Below are positions 61,801-64,000 of a stretch of 64,000 bases of DNA, piece by piece. Within the stretch, counting starts at the first letter, position 1. Every line of letters starts with the position of its first letter. This DNA is from JBEKTW01 sp049515655. GTDB taxonomy: Bacteria; Bacteroidota; Ignavibacteria; UBA10030; SZUA-254. Below the pieces are notes generated by a model. It was not told the DNA's origin, ran no database searches, and saw only the letters and a program-made list of their open reading frames with translations. Location: contig JBEKTW010000002.1 in the NCBI GenBank assembly GCA_049515655.1, forward strand, positions 222,998-286,997. Direction: 5' to 3'. Both the position numbers and the translations under genes were made by a program.

Positions 61801-64000
61801 TCGAAGTAGCCGGGGTGAATGACCCGTTGTTTGTGAAGTTGCCTGCTACATAGTGTGTATACGTTGAAGCACTGAAAGCAGTACCGGCGCCCAACGTGAC
61901 ATCCCCGCCTATTGTTAAAGCAGCACCCGCAGTAGCCGAAGCCGTGCCTGCCAGAGTGAAATTCCCTAAGATGTCCATAGCAGTACCAGGCATAGTCTTG
62001 GTCGCCGTGCCGCTGAGGATAAGGTTATCGTAGCCTGGAGTCAGTCCGTTTGGATTCAATACTGTCTGACTTCCACCATTATACTCGACGGTATTATTCG
62101 CGAGCTGCGCTGCACGCCACGTTCCATTATTGGTGACCGTCCCGCCAATGCGCATCGTACCACCGCTTCCCATCGCCAATGCTGCACCGGAATTTATCGT
62201 CACATTGTAGAAATCCGTTGCGCCGGATATTGTGGCTGCTGCGTTAGTGAAAATCACCGTGCTTGTGCTGGGATTAAATGTTCCGCCGTTGTCACTCCAG
62301 GCGCCGCTGGCACCGGAGATGGTAACGGTGGAGCCCGCCCCTGAGTTCAAAATTCCGCCGCTATTGATTGTCAGTCTTCCGACTGCAAGATTGCCAATGG
62401 GTAATGTCGGGTCATTAGGAGTTGTCGAAGCGTCAGGAATTACGATATCACTCAAGTCTGATGGAAGACCGCTGGGAGTCCAGTTATTCGCGTCCGTCCA
62501 TGCTGTACTAGCTGAGCCATTCCAGGTAAAGGTTGCGAGTTTAGAATCACCAAGTGTACTGATCATTTGGCCAAAACCTGAGGGAAGTTGAGACACATTG
62601 ATGCCTGATATCGCAACCCAGTTGTTCGTCACATTATAATCTGACCTGCCAAATTCCATCTCCGTTCCCGGTGTAAAAGGGTAAGGGCAGCCCCACAAAA
62701 CCAGCTTATTTTCTGTATTCCCATTAAGTTCGGCATCAAAGTAGTGCGTGGTTAGAGTCGCAACGCTGCCGCTTGCTCCGCTCTGGATCATCTCGAAAGT
62801 CCTTTGGACAGCATCCGTTTTCCACGCCGGTGCCGAGCCGATGGTGACTTTTGTGCTCATTTCAGTGGGTAATGTCCCCACATTCGCAAAGTTAACTGAC
62901 GCATACTGATTCCCGAAGGTATACGTTGTGCCGGCGACGAAGCTTGTTCGTTTCACAATCCCGGTCACTTCTTTTGCCCCAACGGTAGTCGCTGATGCGC
63001 CCAAGGTCAATGCGTTAGGGTCCGTTACTGCGAGGTTGCCGCTGGTAAGTGTGAGCGTCCCGTTGACCGTCAGGTTAGAATTCAGTAATACGCCATTACT
63101 GTTGTTGACGGTCAGATTGTTCAGGGCGGATACACTCGCCGGGATGGCAACCCCTGTCGATGCCCCGCCGAACGAAAGATTAGACAAGGATGTTGTCGAT
63201 AGATTCGAAGGTGTTCCGGCGATGGCGGGACCGTTCAGGGTCAGAGTGTTCCCTGCAACAGCAAATGTTCCGCTCGTCAGCGTCAGGGTTCCATTAACCG
63301 TAACGTTCCCCCCGAGGGTGACGCCGCTTGCGTTTGTGATTTTGAGATTGCCATAAGTAAGAGAACTGGCAGTTTGCGCGGCCCCCGATCCCAAGTATTC
63401 AACTGTCAGGTTGCTAAGTGTCGCAGTTGCCAAAGCGTACTGTGATGAAAAGTCCGGCGTTGCCGCGGTTCGAGTCACCTGTACCGTCCCGGACCCGGTT
63501 AACGTAGCGGCCCCGCTGATAATATCGGCGGCAGCAGGCGTGAACGTGCCGTTCACGGTCATTGTTCCGTTGACGCTGAAACCGCCGCTGCTCGTTGCTG
63601 TTCCGCTGACAGTCAGACTGCTAAAGGTTAGTGTCCCTGAATTCGATATCGAACCCCCTGTTATCGTAACCGTGCCGGCGGAAGGGGCAAATACCTTACT
63701 GGAGTTTACGGTCAGTCCTCCAGCAATAGAGAAACTCGCCGAGGGTTGTGTCGTCGGCGTCCCGACTATCGTCAATCCCCAGAACGTCAGCGTGCTATTA
63801 TTCGTTATTCCCCATCCCGTTCCCGACATCGAGATCGTTCCCGCGGTCGGCGCCAGTGTCGTGCTCGCATTGACCGTCAGTATCCCGGTTACAGAAAAAT
63901 TCGCCGTCGGTTGCGTCGTGGGCGTCCCCGCTATTGTCAAACTGCTGAAGGTCAGCACGTTGTTATTCGTAATTGCCCATGCCGTCCCTGTCATCGTGAT
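55862..64000 (-). CDS. Giant secreted repeat protein (N-terminal end outside window)
   Basis: At least 2,712 residues; the frame is open to the window edge, so the start is upstream. From N to C: a beta-helix-like half made of TLTFSSLTVSGT and NGTLTLTSGN type repeats (64000-61000); an IPT/TIG domain (TTTSINPASKTVGDAQFALTV in part, 60690-60960); 12 Ig-like group-3 domains of about 94 residues (57301-60680) with FEQSVTFTAHV, GSVTFYDGGSSLG and SHTIKAVYGGDSNF; a linker; and the sorting domain from LYQNFPNPFNPTTT to KKMLMIK. Likely a surface adhesin exported by type IX secretion. Confidence 0.88.
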   Translation of the reverse strand: MTMTGTAWAITNNNVLTFSSLTIAGTPTTQPTANFSVTGILTVNASTTLAPTAGTISMSGTGWGITNNSTLTFWGLTIVGTPTTQPSASFSIAGGLTVNSSKVFAPSAGTVTITGGSISNSGTLTFSSLTVSGTATSSGGFSVNGTMTVNGTFTPAAADIISGAATLTGSGTVQVTRTAATPDFSSQYALATATLSNLTVEYLGSGAAQTASSLTYGNLKITNASGVTLGGNVTVNGTLTLTSGTFAVAGNTLTLNGPAIAGTPSNLSTTSLSNLSFGGASTGVAIPASVSALNNLTVNNSNGVLLNSNLTVNGTLTLTSGNLAVTDPNALTLGASATTVGAKEVTGIVKRTSFVAGTTYTFGNQYASVNFANVGTLPTEMSTKVTIGSAPAWKTDAVQRTFEMIQSGASGSVATLTTHYFDAELNGNTENKLVLWGCPYPFTPGTEMEFGRSDYNVTNNWVAISGINVSQLPSGFGQMISTLGDSKLATFTWNGSASTAWTDANNWTPSGLPSDLSDIVIPDASTTPNDPTLPIGNLAVGRLTINSGGILNSGAGSTVTISGASGAWSDNGGTFNPSTSTVIFTNAAATISGATDFYNVTINSGAALAMGSGGTMRIGGTVTNNGTWRAAQLANNTVEYNGGSQTVLNPNGLTPGYDNLILSGTATKTMPGTAMDILGNFTLAGTASATAGAALTIGGDVTLGAGTAFSASTYTHYVAGNFTNNGSFTPATSTINFNGSSGTHLVNGGSSSFNNLTHSGTDSLHVVTSDLSVAGILTNSGGVLDANGKNITVGGNWTNSAAFSPGSGTVTLNGSSPQTMSGSTFNNLTVNNAAGVSLLANENVNGTLTVANGSLTTGADTVFLGSAGTLSESSGKVVVGNVRTTRTVLQSVNNSFGGLGVEINAAGAAPGSTTVTRQTGTQLSGAGGTKSIKRSFDITPSTNTGLNANFVYHYDNTDLAGEDPTTLQLFKSTDNGSTWTDEAGTVDTTGHTISQTGVNGFSKWTGADGSNVLGNTPVPTTTSINPASKTVGDAQFALTVNGTNFVRGQSTVLLNGGNRTTTFVNDTDLSATILASDLTSAVSFPITVFNAGGGGASNSQTFTVNKASTTVAVSSTLNPSVYEQSVMLKAVVSPASGSGVSPTGNVTFYDGATSLGSVSLTGDSARVSVSTLTAGSHTVKAVYGGDSNFKSDSSTLAQIVNQAGPTVALRSSLNPSTFEQNVTFTAHVDNASHTPTGNVTFYDGGSSLGTVALTGDSAQVSTSNLAGGSNTIKVVYGGDSNFKSDSTSVTQTVNQAGPAVALKSSLNPSTFELSVTFTAHVDNASHTPTGSVTFYNGGSSLGTVVLTSDSAQVSTSNLTGGSHTIKAVYGGDSNFKSDSTTIMQTVNQASSTVALKSNLNPSTFEQSVTFTAHVDNASHTPTGSVTFYDGGSSLGTVALTSDSAQMSTSNLTGGSHTIKAVYGGDSNFKSDSMTIAQTVNQASPTVALKSSLNPSTFEQSVTFTAHVDNASHTPTGSVTFYDGGSSLGTVALTSDSAQVSTANLIAGSHTIKMVYGGDSNFKSDSTTIAQTVNQASPTVALKSSLNPSTFEQSVAFTAHVDNASHTPTGSVTFYDGGSSLGTVALTGDSAQVSTANLIAGSHTIKVVYGGDANYVPDSTTLAQTVNKATPALVLTSSANPSTFEQNDTFKVHVTNSSHTPTGSVTFYDGATSLGTASLTGDSASVATAILNAGGHTIKVVYGGDANYVPDSTTLAQTVNKATPALALSSSANPSTFEQNDTFKVHVTNSSHTPTGSVTFYDGANSLGTIALTGDSAQVGTASLTGGSHTVKAVYGGDGNFRSDSATLLQTVNKKPTTSLLTSSAATTFYEQPVTFRDSVVGSIPDGGKVLFKIDSTASGDSVAINGNGVAIKTISHMTAGTHSVQTYYGGTNNFDTSRSNVVWQVVNRVATTGILSSALNPSFYGQAVMLADSVTGSPDSGTVQFKDGNNNLGLPDSINANGVAVLTLSLLNAGSHSIAAVYSGTSSLLPNTSNVVLQVVRKKPTSSILTSSRNPSIFGQSVTFRDSVTGSPVGGSVVFKDGNTSLGVAVPIDSTGVATFTAPGLLRGQHSIRALYSGTSNFTGSVSDTLIQLMNPRPTSSVLGQSSSSSLMGDTVTFVDTVRSLAVPDGGTVQFKDDASNLGNPVAIDSIGIATMLTTALSPGSHTITAEYSGTNNYTPCTSNAVVHTISDSVRYRSISAVNLTNQTDNLGKADKYVQRRPDRVYFNAQMVNDTISANGLYIEFSIGIDVGHPFVIVPAPASAAASDRAMQKWFVTFADSVRYGDTVKVYGWGVRNKLQAIARYYWRRGAARSSRDKRNAQFSVNALQLPMPNNINVLYEAYAYGGFTPTNGVLVGRARSDSAKYFGWVRMKKYTDVLKSLKDRSGVHSCTPRPFDFYTSGCSSQFNRPITREQGALPPSKQNNTLLADMIALKLNIVASALNITPVGFGELVYDDGTSTPLDGMTLGEIAANGDSLMSGYLVDSTYLRAGKPTTVKVRHFANADAFVALDSVIAKVNSAFEGPIDTVKFGDTLRLTGAKRLGEVSYLHRDPRLVPARIVPVLGNDAYANESPVAYHLYQNFPNPFNPTTTIRFDLPEPAVVTVKIYDILGQEVSLLVDRQEMDDGTQEVQFDGGRLASGVYFYRMIAEGVNDDGMKASTFVTVKKMLMIK
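57301..60680 (-). repeat. Array of 12 Ig-like domain repeats (about 280 bp each)
   Basis: Each repeat is about 94 codons. Numbering from the N-terminus, repeats 2 to 6 are nearly identical in DNA as well as protein, 7 and 8 form a second close pair, and 9 to 12 are diverged. This pattern indicates recent duplication or gene conversion in the middle of the array. Confidence 0.88.

Overview
The window looks like a chromosomal segment from the Bacteroidota/Ignavibacteriota side of the FCB group. The main clues are four secreted or surface proteins ending in a C-terminal domain that opens with QN(Y/F)PNPFNP(T/S)T, a GWxTD-domain protein, the GlmU-like sugar-nucleotide protein typical of Bacteroidetes, a LolCDE-type exporter, a KorAB 2-oxoacid:ferredoxin oxidoreductase and moderate GC. 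This placement is inference from gene families, not from a marker-gene tree. No rRNA, tRNA or CRISPR array was seen. Genes are dense and mostly in short co-directional operons, many with ATGA overlaps and non-ATG starts.

Layout: 1-1013 is the 3' end of RNase R. 1014-2020 is a GxxExxY gene bracketed by hairpin-forming repeats. 2028-5852 is a four-gene TRAP transporter operon of the TatT (TPAT) type. 6033-10434 holds, on the minus strand, a four-repeat Myb/SANT-like protein, a GHL10-type glycosidase and an alpha/beta hydrolase-bioY pair. 10505-14737 is a complete 4.2-kb IS1-family element carrying passenger genes, with 20/21-bp terminal inverted repeats and a perfect 8-bp target duplication. 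14738-15244 holds a relic IS end, a 139-bp MITE-like palindrome and a promoter. 15245-26754 is plus-strand housekeeping: SPOR protein, L31, GlmU-like, RsmB, then a threonine-dehydrogenase-like / AcpS / acetyl-CoA synthetase / ACP / two Kbl-like enzymes cluster, then Mrp and Nfu. 26971-30034 is GWxTD-pdxA-ftsE on the minus strand. 30267-32139 are two paralogous secreted proteins. 32376-38653 is ccdA-korA-korB-nrnA-pepA. 38780-42906 is prs-rplY-pth-rpsF-ssb-rpsR-rplI. 43059-46493 is a YCF48-repeat surface protein. 46609-54939 is aspS-AtuA-AtuA-related-prfB (with programmed +1 frameshift)-lolC-lolE-lolD. 55862-64000 is the C-terminal 2,700 residues of a giant repeat protein.

The most unusual items are: the passenger-carrying IS1-family element, with a possible alternating-hairpin control of its transposase start and a leader ORF coupled to its largest passenger; the ACP-linked pair of Kbl-like enzymes; the 115-bp tandem array that triplicates the lolC start region and also supplies the last codons of prfB; and a recurring promoter pattern, TTG(N3)-17 nt-TAnnTT, found ahead of 14 genes or operons on both strands.
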